Below are positions 11,761 to 21,252 of a stretch of 64,000 nucleotides of DNA, one piece after another (the first letter of the stretch is position 1; every line of letters starts with the position of its first letter). The translations under genes and the position numbers were made by a program. The stretch is from Eunapius fragilis (lineage: Eukaryota; Porifera; Demospongiae; Spongillida; Spongillidae): contig OY811991.1 in the NCBI GenBank assembly GCA_963681505.1, positions 5,132,556 through 5,196,555 on the forward strand, given 5' to 3'. The notes under the pieces were generated by a model, which saw only the letters and a program-made list of their open reading frames with translations, was not told the origin of the DNA and made no database searches.

Positions 11761-13085
11761 TCAGTTTTCTTTGGCCGTTCACGATGTTAATTCTAATACT
11801 ATAGAGTTGTGCTGTACATTAACAGATTTTTAGTAATACATGTAAAAAACCACATAAAATGGTACAGCTTGGTGGGTGGGGGGAGGGAGACAGTAAAAGC
11901 AAAGTTAACGTTGCCGCTTATATCGACCCCCCCCCCCCCCCCCCCCCCAAGTAATGCCCGTACAATGCGATGCGCTCTTAAGGAGGGCCCTGTACTCGTT
12001 CTCGGTGAAGACATCCAAATTGTCTCACAAGGTACTGCACCTTGCTGATAGAAACAGTCGACTGCATGGGGGTGTGGTCAAAAATGTTAACACATGTCAA
12101 TGCATGCGTATACGATAAGGCTAAGCGCAGTCTATTGCGTGCTTGTTGGAAAGAGGAATTGCATTATTATTTAATTGCATTGCAGTGCCCGCTAGCGTAC
12201 ATGTACCAGGCTAAGAAGAACAATGCGCACAGAACAAAGCTCTTTCTTGCATGCAAGAAATCAGCAGCTATGATGAAGATTGGGCAGCCTGTTGTACATT
12301 TAAATTGCAAAATCACCCGCATTATATTATTTTGAATACTATACTATTATTCTCGCCCACTTTGCTTTATAACGAGTGCACTGATGTGCGGTTACGCTGG
12401 AATGCAACACTTCGAAGTCACGTGAGAAATTGGCTGTAACGCATGCGCGGAGTGCAACATTTCTTTCTTTCTAGGTTGTGTTGACGTTTTTTGCGCTGGC
12501 TCCTTTTCAGTGGAACAGCGAAAAATAATTTCTTTCTTCTGCAAGAAGCTTGTATATCTTTCTCCCGGGGTACAAATCTTTTTGGCTACAGCTTTCCAAG
12601 GCACTACAACACCCGCAAGTAGGGCAGACTGGTCCCAATCACTTGGCCAGACGGTGAGCCGCCATCTTGTTTCCTGTGTGTGTTGCAGCTGTCCGTTGTA
12701 TTCCCGTATGATACTAAGGGGGTTGAGCTGGCTCCAGTTCGGGTGTACAGTATTCTTTTGAGCGCGGGATTCGATCCACATTACCACACACGAATGTTTG
12801 CTATGCTCGGAAGCTTTGACAACGAATCGTATTCTCGGCGTTCGTTTTGCGGTGCTCCCAAATAAGCATACTACCGAGGCTACCGTATTGGCTGTATATT
12901 AGGCGTCGTGCACTTGCATTAAATGAGCGATTTTGTGCAGCAATGGCGTGCGTCGTGTTACGTGCGTTGCTAGTACTCATGCATGTGGTTTTAGTTACCG
13001 CAGGATGGTTGAGAGATTTGGCCTGTTTAAAATGTTTTTTTAAAATGTCGCTGTTCTTTTTCAGGTTTGATCGACATCCCCCGGC
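11761..13085. other. Intergenic and 5' region of the poly-HTH gene
   Basis: Contains a ~19-base C run at about 11930 and otherwise unique sequence. Several frames below 100 codons match nothing known. A donor-like ACG|GTGAGC at 12653/12654 and a good acceptor (TTCTTTTTCAG, ending 13064) could bound a 5'-UTR intron of the downstream gene. That would place the promoter near 12.4-12.65 kb. Confidence 0.45.
12658..12669 (+). promoter_or_regulatory. YY1-type element
   Basis: GCCGCCATCTTG is a perfect match to the YY1 consensus (reverse of CAAGATGGCGGC) and is followed directly by an ETS-like TTTCCTG. In animal promoters this motif commonly sits just after the transcription start. Here it lies 4 bp inside a putative first intron of the 13086 gene, which fits a TSS slightly upstream. 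Confidence 0.45.
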
Positions 13086-16000
13086 ATGCACCGAGGGGTA
13101 ATTCAGATGGACTCCAGATCACAGCGGAGGCAACACGGCGCAGAGAACCAATCGGCTTTGGAAGCGAGCAGGCTGGGGACCGACGTCTTGGAACAGGTCT
13201 CCGAGTCTGTCAGCGAGGTGTCCCTATCGGACTCCGCTCGCGCCGCCCACGAAGCTACGTCCGTGAGCAGCATGGCCGGTAGTGGTGGCGGGGGTGGTGT
13301 GGAGATCGAAGGAGAGGTGGTGGAAGACCTATCCATGAACCAGTCAAACGTTCAGCAGGCGGTTGGGGACGAGGACAACGGCGGAGAGTACGCGGGCCAC
13401 ATCGTGGTGGACGATTGCGAGCCAGCAGAGGAAGGGGACGGCCTCAACATGGTTGGATCGCCCGGCTCGATCACGGCCGACGTAGTGGTGGGCTTTGCGG
13501 AAAAGTACTCCATCGAGACAGCCGCAAAGAGGTTCAACATCCCAGCGGCCACCATCCAAAGCTGGACCAGGTCTCCCGAGGGGATGCAGCCACACCACCA
13601 GCATCAGCACCAACACAAGTTCAACTCCCCCGGCCAGGGGAGAAAGATATCGTACTCCGCGGCGACCGACGGCCTCATAGCCGAGCACGTCAGGGAGATG
13701 CTGGGGAAGGGGGAGAGGGTGACGCTGCACTACCTGTGCAGCTACGCCAAGGCCCACATCCACCAGGAGAACCCCCAGTTCAACGCCTCCCAAGGGTGGG
13801 CACAGCGGTTCCTCCTGAGGCACGACATAGACCTAGGGGACCATGGGAAGAAGCCGTCCAACTCGAAGCAGGACGCGAGGAGCTCTGAGCGCGGCAGGCC
13901 GCTCTCTTACTCCACAGAGACCGACCAGAACATTGCGGACTGGGTGAGGATGAAGCAGCTGGAAGGGACGCTGGTGACCAACTCTGAGCTCAGGAAGTAC
14001 GCCAAGACCCTCATACTCAAGGAGAATCCCAACTTCACCGGTTCTGCCAGCTGGGCTCAGAACTTTCTCCTCAGGCACAAGCTCAGCCTCCACAACCAGT
14101 CCTCCTCCTCCACCTCCGGGGTCAGTGCCAGCAACGGCATGGGCGCGGACCAGCTGCGCCTCAGCTCCGATTTGTCCCAGATGGGGTCCCCGCAGTCCCT
14201 CACTGTCAGCTCTGCAGTTGGGGGCGTTTCCCTCTCGAGTGCCCAGGACATGTCCGTTTCCACGCACACCACGTCGTCCATGTATTCGGACCCGGTGGTG
14301 GCCGTGAGCAGCGAGTACACGCCCGACTCATCGGCCGACGACCCCATGAAGACGGCGCTGGCCATCCTCACGGGGGAGACCATCGATTCAACCATCCTCA
14401 ACCCTGCCCAGGCGGCAGCCCTGCAGAACACGCTCAGTGAGCTGGCGTCTGAGAACGTGTCCCTGGTGGACCTGCTGAACAGCGCTCAGAACATGCACGA
14501 CCAGTCGGGTGGGGGCGACGGCAGCGTTGGGTTCTCGCACTCGCTGGACCCGCCCACCAGCGCAGCCCTTTACCTCAGCCTGCAGTCGGCGGACCCGTCC
14601 TTTCACACCTTGGCCAGCGCCGGGAACCACCACCTGGGCGCGGCTTTCAAGCAGCACTTGAGCCGGTTCGAGGCCGACACGGGCCCGGCAAGTCGTCCCC
14701 TCTCGTACACCAAGGAGACGGACCACGCGCTGGCAAAGTGGGTGCAAGAGCAGCAGGCCACTGGCAAGAAGGTGACCTTTGCCTCGCTGCGCTCCTACGC
14801 CAAGAAGCTGGTGCAGTCTGAGAACCCCAATTTCAATGCCTCAGTCGGATGGGTGACGCCATTCCTATTGAGGCACAACCTCGACCTCTCGGTCAACAAG
14901 AAGCAGAAGCAGTTCCGCAAACTCAAGGCGGACCTGTCTGGATCCGACAACGAGAGTGACGTCTCCCTCCTGAGGGAAGGCGACGTGAGCAACGAAGGTC
15001 TGGACCAACAGGACGACCTTGAGCCGTCGGACACCGCTCAGACTGCTGGTGAGGGTGTAGGTGACAGTGCAGTTGGTGAGTCAGAATCGCCTTCTGTTCA
15101 GGTGCTCCATCTGCAGCCAGAGTCCAGCGTGGTCACTGTTTCTGACAGAGCACACGACGGTGCGCGCTCTAACCTAAGAATTACCAATGTTGCTTCCTCC
15201 AATGCAGAAGCCCATGACGATTGTGGGGGAGGACGGTCACTGGCGAAGAGGACCAGCGCGCGGAGCAGGCACACCCTCGCGGAGAAGCTGGAGGTGGTGA
15301 GGCTGATGAAGGAGTACAACGTGGCGGGCCACTACGTCTGCCGCATGCTAGGCATCGCCAACTCCACCATTGCTGGCTGGATCAAGCTCGTGCAGCAGAA
15401 GGGACCCGAACTGGAGGCCCTGTCCGTCAACAAGAAGAGGGCCAACGTCTCGGGTCAGGGGAGGCCCCTCAGCTACTCCCGGGCCAAGGACGACGCCATT
15501 GCGCAGTGGGTGCTGTCTCAGCAGCAGCAGGGAGCGCAGGTCACTTCAACCGACCTTGCCAAGTACGCCACCAATCTGATTGGTCAGGAGAATTCAAACT
15601 TCACCGCCTCTACGGGATGGCAGCAGAAGTTCCTCCAGCGGCACAACCTCCAGCTTACCCCAAAGGTTTCGGGGGACCGGGTGCCCCTGATGGAAGACCA
15701 ACAGAGCATCCCTGCCCCCGTGCAGACAGAAGAGGTGGTCACCCACGAGAGCATGGTGGTCGTGGAAAGACCTTACTCAGAGGAGGCAGAGGAGCAAATC
15801 GCTGATTGGGTGCGTACCAAGGTGGCCGAGTGCGGCAGCATTGACGTCCAGATGCTGTGCCAGTACGCCGAAGAGCTCGTTAGTGGGGCCGGAGCCCCCT
15901 TTGTTGCCACCCTGGGTTGGGCGTTCCGGTTCCTGCACCGCAACAAGCTCCTCCTCGATCCAAAGCCGCACATCCAGAACATGGACGGTTCCACCTCCTC

Positions 16001-17753
16001 CTCGCCCGCGGCGGGGACCCCGGGCTCCTCGAGGAGGCGGCCCCTGGGGGGCAGCCCCGAGTACTCCACCCCTAAGAAGCTGCGCACTCAGCTGGAGCAG
16101 GCCATGACCATGTCGCCCAGCACCGGGAACCTGTGCGAGGCCCTCCTCGCCCTCTCCAACCCGGCAGAGGGTGCCACTCCAGAGAGCGTGCAGGCCGTGA
16201 TGGAAGTGGTGGAGAACGCCATGCAGCAGGCACAGGCCGCCCAGCAGGCCGCGGCCCAGCAGGCGCAGGCGGCGGCCCAGCAGCAGATGGACGAGGAGGG
16301 AGGGGACCTGCAGGCGACCACCTCCACGTACTTTGGGAAGCCGGCGAGGGAGTTCACCCCCGAGGAGAAGGAGGAGGTCGTGAGGTACGCAAACGCCACC
16401 ACCCTGCAGAAGGCCGCCTCCAGGTACGGCGTGGCTGCTCCCACCGTGTGGCGCTGGAGGGTGGAGTTGAAGCTCCACCAGCCCAAGTACACGGCCATGC
16501 AGAAGAAGTACATCATTAAGTTTGCGGAGAATAACTCGCTGAAGGAGGCGGGGCAGAGATTTGGGATCACGACCAAGACGATTCAAAACTGGCGGAAGGC
16601 CCTGAACGCGGAGGGCCTAATGAGCGATGAGGGTGCTAACGCGTCCCAGGAGCTCCAAGATGGGATGGATGCCAACGACATGTCAGGTGGCTCCGATGTG
16701 GTTAACTATGACGGCCAGAACTTCCAGTTCATTGTTGACGGAGGGGAAGTGGTCGATGGCAATACGCGCAGTGGAGAGCAAGGTGGAGAAGGGGGCGTCA
16801 GAACTGACTCTGTTCCCCTGGAGGTGACCAATGAGGTGGACATTGAGAACGTCGGCATGGAATACGACATAGTCTCTTCGGAGGGCCACTCTGCCAAGCC
16901 TCGTTGCACCCAGCAGGAGAAGATGCAGATACTCCAGTACGCGCTCGACCATTCCATCAAGGAAGCATCCCAGAAGTACGGCATCAGCCCGGGTACCTTG
17001 TACTACTGGAAGAAGAACCTTAACCCTGCGCTGGCGGGTTCTGGATCAGGCAGTACAGGTGAACAGAGTCCTTCCACAACCAGCGACGCCGGAACCTATA
17101 CACTGATGACAGAAAACGGTGGTGGTGGTGGCGGTGGTGGTGGTGGCGCAGGAAACTTGACCATACAGTTCACGGGAGGAGGGGGGCAGTCTGGGGACGG
17201 GGGCATGATCCAGGTGCTGCCTGCCCTTGTGACGTCGGATGCCGTGGTCCTCCCCATACCTGAGGCCCTGCTGTCCAGTGCCGGAACCACAGCAGAAACC
17301 GTGCAGGCCCTGTCCCAGACGCTTGCCAGTATGTCTCCAGAAGCGCTCCAGAACCTTCCAGCCGACTTCAACCTCCTGCAAGCCGTTACGAGCTTGCTTA
17401 GCAATGTGGAGGCAGCGAGTGAGGGTGGTGGGAACAAGCACAAGTCGGGCTTCCACAAGCTTGCTGCCGCAGTTATCAGCAGGGAGTTGGCTTCGCCCAG
17501 TGATGTTCTGATTCCGTTTAGCGACCAACCCACCTCCGATGCGGAGCAAACAGTAGTGACTGACGCGCATACCACAGGGCTGGAGCAGCAGGTGGTCACC
17601 AGTGAGGAAGTCATATCCACACATCCTCCAGACAGTAGTAGTGCTGAAGGTATGAACCCTGCTGAAGTAACTAATCACCAAGATGTCCAGTCAACAGGAA
17701 TGGACACGTGTCAACACATACCAACAGATTCCACAACTTCTAAGGAACCATGA
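13086..17753 (+). CDS. Multi-HTH protein with repeated CENP-B/Psq-type DNA-binding modules
   Basis: Intronless, 1555 residues. Four clear copies of a CENP-B-type HTH (pattern RPLSYS.ETD, WV, LR.YAK, ENPNF, GW, FLLRHNL) lie at about residues 184-249, 268-333, 535-600 and 792-857, with a degenerate fifth at 893-958. Five Psq-like HTH units (AAKRFNIPAATIQSW type) lie at about 125-160, 729-772, 1089-1130, 1135-1176 and 1274-1315. Between them are Ser/Gln/Ala-rich linkers and a Gly run near residue 1350. Pogo/Tigger transposases carry one Psq-like plus one CENP-B HTH followed by a DDE domain; I see no DDE domain here. It looks like a host DNA-binding protein built from domesticated transposase HTHs and is presumably nuclear. 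Its targets are unknown. The first in-frame ATG is used; another at 13110 is possible. Confidence 0.85.
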   Translation: MHRGVIQMDSRSQRRQHGAENQSALEASRLGTDVLEQVSESVSEVSLSDSARAAHEATSVSSMAGSGGGGGVEIEGEVVEDLSMNQSNVQQAVGDEDNGGEYAGHIVVDDCEPAEEGDGLNMVGSPGSITADVVVGFAEKYSIETAAKRFNIPAATIQSWTRSPEGMQPHHQHQHQHKFNSPGQGRKISYSAATDGLIAEHVREMLGKGERVTLHYLCSYAKAHIHQENPQFNASQGWAQRFLLRHDIDLGDHGKKPSNSKQDARSSERGRPLSYSTETDQNIADWVRMKQLEGTLVTNSELRKYAKTLILKENPNFTGSASWAQNFLLRHKLSLHNQSSSSTSGVSASNGMGADQLRLSSDLSQMGSPQSLTVSSAVGGVSLSSAQDMSVSTHTTSSMYSDPVVAVSSEYTPDSSADDPMKTALAILTGETIDSTILNPAQAAALQNTLSELASENVSLVDLLNSAQNMHDQSGGGDGSVGFSHSLDPPTSAALYLSLQSADPSFHTLASAGNHHLGAAFKQHLSRFEADTGPASRPLSYTKETDHALAKWVQEQQATGKKVTFASLRSYAKKLVQSENPNFNASVGWVTPFLLRHNLDLSVNKKQKQFRKLKADLSGSDNESDVSLLREGDVSNEGLDQQDDLEPSDTAQTAGEGVGDSAVGESESPSVQVLHLQPESSVVTVSDRAHDGARSNLRITNVASSNAEAHDDCGGGRSLAKRTSARSRHTLAEKLEVVRLMKEYNVAGHYVCRMLGIANSTIAGWIKLVQQKGPELEALSVNKKRANVSGQGRPLSYSRAKDDAIAQWVLSQQQQGAQVTSTDLAKYATNLIGQENSNFTASTGWQQKFLQRHNLQLTPKVSGDRVPLMEDQQSIPAPVQTEEVVTHESMVVVERPYSEEAEEQIADWVRTKVAECGSIDVQMLCQYAEELVSGAGAPFVATLGWAFRFLHRNKLLLDPKPHIQNMDGSTSSSPAAGTPGSSRRRPLGGSPEYSTPKKLRTQLEQAMTMSPSTGNLCEALLALSNPAEGATPESVQAVMEVVENAMQQAQAAQQAAAQQAQAAAQQQMDEEGGDLQATTSTYFGKPAREFTPEEKEEVVRYANATTLQKAASRYGVAAPTVWRWRVELKLHQPKYTAMQKKYIIKFAENNSLKEAGQRFGITTKTIQNWRKALNAEGLMSDEGANASQELQDGMDANDMSGGSDVVNYDGQNFQFIVDGGEVVDGNTRSGEQGGEGGVRTDSVPLEVTNEVDIENVGMEYDIVSSEGHSAKPRCTQQEKMQILQYALDHSIKEASQKYGISPGTLYYWKKNLNPALAGSGSGSTGEQSPSTTSDAGTYTLMTENGGGGGGGGGGAGNLTIQFTGGGGQSGDGGMIQVLPALVTSDAVVLPIPEALLSSAGTTAETVQALSQTLASMSPEALQNLPADFNLLQAVTSLLSNVEAASEGGGNKHKSGFHKLAAAVISRELASPSDVLIPFSDQPTSDAEQTVVTDAHTTGLEQQVVTSEEVISTHPPDSSSAEGMNPAEVTNHQDVQSTGMDTCQHIPTDSTTSKEP

Positions 17754-17920
17754 CCTTTTTTTTTTACACCTTCCAAACCTTTTTTTGTGCTAAATTTCAT
17801 GCATGTTTTTCCAATATAAGGGTGTTTTACAGCCATAATTTTAAAAAGGCTATTATTACATGTAAGAAAAATACAGAACACCAAAAAAAAACAATGTTGT
17901 GATTGCATGTGTGTGTGGAT

Positions 17921-19678
17921 TTAGGATTTGCTTGTGGCAATGCCATTGACTGAAAAGATAACATCTTCAGTATCTGAAGCCAGGTCAACAGGAAGCTCAG
18001 CTGGGGGGTCATCATTGTAGGCTGGGGCCTCGACAAGGGGCAAAGAGGTTGGTGGGTGAATCATCTTGTAGTTGAAGTTGGGCTTTCGCTCTGACTGTTC
18101 GTCGAGGGGAAGGGGGGCAAACCCCTTACGAGTGTGCCTGGACTTGATGAGGTGACAGGCGATAATGACCGAAAAGGTAACAATGGCTCCCAGAAGAAGC
18201 AGGATCACACCAAGTATCACACCCACTACAACCATTGGAATCGCCTGACTACCCCTGAAATGCGTAGATGTACTACCAGTGGGATGATCACTGCTAGACA
18301 CTGTTTCCGTAGTGACAGTAGCCACAGACTCCTGTGTTGCTCCCGTAGTGGTAGTAGCCATAGACCCCTGTGTTGCTCCTGTGGTGACAACTGCGGGCGT
18401 TGTTGTGCCAGTCGGCACAGAGGCATCGGACTCTATACCCTGAACAACCACCGTTTCCTGCGCCTGCAAAGTGAAATCCACTTTAACAGCGGGGCCGTTG
18501 CCAACGACAACCGTTTGCTGCTGGCGCACGTAGCCCGGGGCCGTTGCAGTGACGGTGTAAGTCCCAGGAGCGACAAGTCGCCAGAAGTCCCCGTCTTTGG
18601 CCGCTCTGACGGGGCGGCCGGACGGCACGGCGATCGTCGCTCCTTCGATCGGCTTCCCCTCGGCGTCCAAGACGAATCCCCTGATCCCCTTGTGCACTTC
18701 CTCCACAAAGGCGTACATGGCCCCCCTGTTGGCGTTCCATATGCCCTCCAGTTGGGACGCCGGAGGGTACTTGGTGCAGCCTTGCTCGATCGTTACCTCG
18801 AAGCAGTTGGAGTGGAGGTAGTTGTAGTCCTGCATCCCCCCGCTCACGCTGTACCAGGCCGCACCGTTAGTGATGCCATCCGTGAAGCCGGTAGCATCCA
18901 TCGGACACCGGTCTCCGCGCGACATGGTCGTGTGGGCGTGCGAGTAGGCCCGGGCGACCTGAACGAAGATGTCGTTGTCTTCGGTGGGCGTGTAAACAGA
19001 GAGCCCGTTGACGCTGTTGTCGTACGGATAGTTAGCAACGAGGGCGCCGTTGTGGAAGTTGGCCGACAGCACGAAAGGATACTCCTTCAACCATTGCATG
19101 ACCGCCTGCGTCTCCGGTTCCATTTCCCTGGATGCTGTCGTGGTTTCGGAAAAGCGGTCGGGAAAGTTGCGGTTCAGGTCTACGTCGTGAGCGTTGTTGC
19201 GTCCAAGGAGACCAGTAGTATCTTCCTCGGTCGCGATGGCGTGGCCGTCAGGGTTCATTGTGGGTAAAATGTGAATGCGTGTGGAGTCCACCAGCTTCGT
19301 GACTTTTGGGTCCACGCCATAGCGGTCGCACAAGTCCTGCATGAAGTGAAGTAGCGTCTCTCTTCCCGTTACCTCGTTCCCGTGCATGTTTCCTATGTAC
19401 TTGAACTCCGGCTCTCCAGGCTCGTGAACGCCAGGGTTATCGCTTATTTCCATCACATAAAGGTCGACTCCTTCGACAGACTTACCAATGGTATACATCC
19501 GCGTAATGGACTGACAGTCGTTTGCTACTTGCAACATGGTGTCGTGTAGGGCGCCATTGCCGTGATGGACGAACTCTACGACATGAGTCCTTCGAAAGGC
19601 GGGTGCCGTATTCGTGAGAGTCACACAGGCCGCGAAAAGAACCCACGCCACTTCAAGTGGTCGCTTCGGGCGCGTCAT
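17921..19678 (-). CDS. Type I membrane M14 (N/E subfamily) metallocarboxypeptidase
   Basis: Intronless, 585 residues. It removes C-terminal, probably basic, residues from peptides in the secretory path or at the cell surface, as CPD/CPM/CPN/CPE do. Signal peptide about 1-27. The M14 domain shows zinc ligands His99 and Glu102 (MHGNEVTGRE) and His209 (ANFHNGALVANYPYD), substrate-site NRN at 169-171 (DVDLNRNFPDRF) and catalytic Glu298 (CFEVTIEQGCTKYPP). A transthyretin-like domain follows (GIRGFVLDAEGKPIEGATIAV, about 331-405), then a Thr/Ser-rich stalk, a TM helix at about 480-508 and a ~75-residue cytosolic tail. The single catalytic domain with TM and tail resembles a one-domain CPD. It is convergent with the poly-HTH gene (167 bp between stops) and divergent from SGSM. 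Confidence 0.93.
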   Translation of the reverse strand: MTRPKRPLEVAWVLFAACVTLTNTAPAFRRTHVVEFVHHGNGALHDTMLQVANDCQSITRMYTIGKSVEGVDLYVMEISDNPGVHEPGEPEFKYIGNMHGNEVTGRETLLHFMQDLCDRYGVDPKVTKLVDSTRIHILPTMNPDGHAIATEEDTTGLLGRNNAHDVDLNRNFPDRFSETTTASREMEPETQAVMQWLKEYPFVLSANFHNGALVANYPYDNSVNGLSVYTPTEDNDIFVQVARAYSHAHTTMSRGDRCPMDATGFTDGITNGAAWYSVSGGMQDYNYLHSNCFEVTIEQGCTKYPPASQLEGIWNANRGAMYAFVEEVHKGIRGFVLDAEGKPIEGATIAVPSGRPVRAAKDGDFWRLVAPGTYTVTATAPGYVRQQQTVVVGNGPAVKVDFTLQAQETVVVQGIESDASVPTGTTTPAVVTTGATQGSMATTTTGATQESVATVTTETVSSSDHPTGSTSTHFRGSQAIPMVVVGVILGVILLLLGAIVTFSVIIACHLIKSRHTRKGFAPLPLDEQSERKPNFNYKMIHPPTSLPLVEAPAYNDDPPAELPVDLASDTEDVIFSVNGIATSKS

Positions 19679-19828
19679 TACAACGCACTAGCTAGTAACT
19701 TCAACAAGGAAATGAGGGGCCGGCCAATGGTTAATTATTACTCTGTAATTAATATTAAGTTCCGGTCGCGGGCAAAACATAAATCCGTTATGGCTTATCT
19801 ATGTCAATGATTGTCCCAAGAGTGGACA
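19679..19828. promoter_or_regulatory. Bidirectional promoter between carboxypeptidase and SGSM
   Basis: Only 150 bp separate the two start codons, which point away from each other, so both promoters and 5' UTRs must fit here. The interval holds a CCAAT box (GGCCAATGG, about 19722-19730) and an ETS-like TTCCGG at about 19760, and has no TATA box. The right-arm copy (61344-61502) keeps these motifs but has a short insertion (TTTCTATAG) next to the carboxypeptidase side. Confidence 0.6.
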
Positions 19829-21183
19829 ATGGACTCCACGCATTTCGAATCGCTCGTCAACCGTTGCAAGCAAGAGGTAAGTTGGTTTCATGGGGCTGGA
19901 GATGCAAAATAAATCATACACCGCGATCGTGTCCCACACATTATGCGTGCATATGTTTGTGCGCCTATGCGTACATTCGAGAGGCTTTCGGGTGCATCCA
20001 AGCAGCTAGCGGTCATAGTCGTTATATTACTATATGCAATGTCGGTACGCAACGGAACGTTAGTTATTTAGAGGGACATCTTCAAGGGGTTATGGACTGT
20101 CCTGTTATTAATAATAGCACTTGTATTGTAGAGGTAGTGGGAAGTTAAAATCCTCACCATCCCTCCTCCTCCCTTTCCCCTCCGTACAGTCCAAACAAAT
20201 CATTGAGGCAGGCGTAGCCTCTAAGATTCATTGGAGTCACTCGAAGTTTTCCACGTTCTGTGGTGAGCGGGGGACATATGGTTTACATGTGCATGTATAA
20301 ACCATGCTATGGGGCATATGAATCAACTTTGATACGAAAGTGGTAACTACGATGCTACAACCATCTTACCATACCTAATGTCTCTTTTCTCTCCGCTACA
20401 TTGCCACCACTATATCACCCCATGACCCCCCCCCCCCCCCCCCCCCCCTCAACTGATGAGTAGACGTGGTTGAGGAAATCCTCTCCTGTGGGACGAAGAA
20501 ACGGTACCAAGCCTCCCGATCCAAGCCCCTCCCACCATCAGGGAAGATACTGCATGACCTTGGCAAGAGGGTCAGGGAAGCCGAAGAAGTGTACACCACC
20601 AGCTTCACGCAGCAGGCCAACGGACGTCCCGACTATGCCCACATGCAGGGCAGCGCCCCCACCGAGCGGAGGATCATCTGGGTCAGGGTGGCCATGGTGG
20701 AGGGAAAGCTGAAGGCCATCGTCGATGCCATAGCAACTAACGCTGGGTGAGTAGTATGTTGTGATGGTCGGGGGGGGGGGGGGGGGTCAGAGGTGGGAGT
20801 GCTGAGCAGGTTAAGAGGGTGGGAATGGAGGTCGGGAAAAGACGGGTGAAAGGGGCTTGGAGAGGGGGTTGAAGGAAGGATGTTTTGTTATGTACACTGA
20901 CATCTTGTTTACAGCTTGTACTATGTGGAACATTCAATCATGAGACACCCAGTGTATGGGGATATCTTCTGTACACTGTTAGGTAAACCAAACCATGTAA
21001 TGAGCACTTGTATGCATGCTTGTGCGTGTTTGTGGTAGTTACTCACCTTTGATTAACTCTGTGGCAGACGGCCCCTGCTCTCTTCGATTCAGTCGGCTCA
21101 AATCAGTGGATACTTCCTTTCTGTCGCCTTCACCTATGGAGATTGTCAAGCGACACTCTCCGTAAGTATGCATATATGTGCTT

Positions 21184-21252
<69 letters not shown>

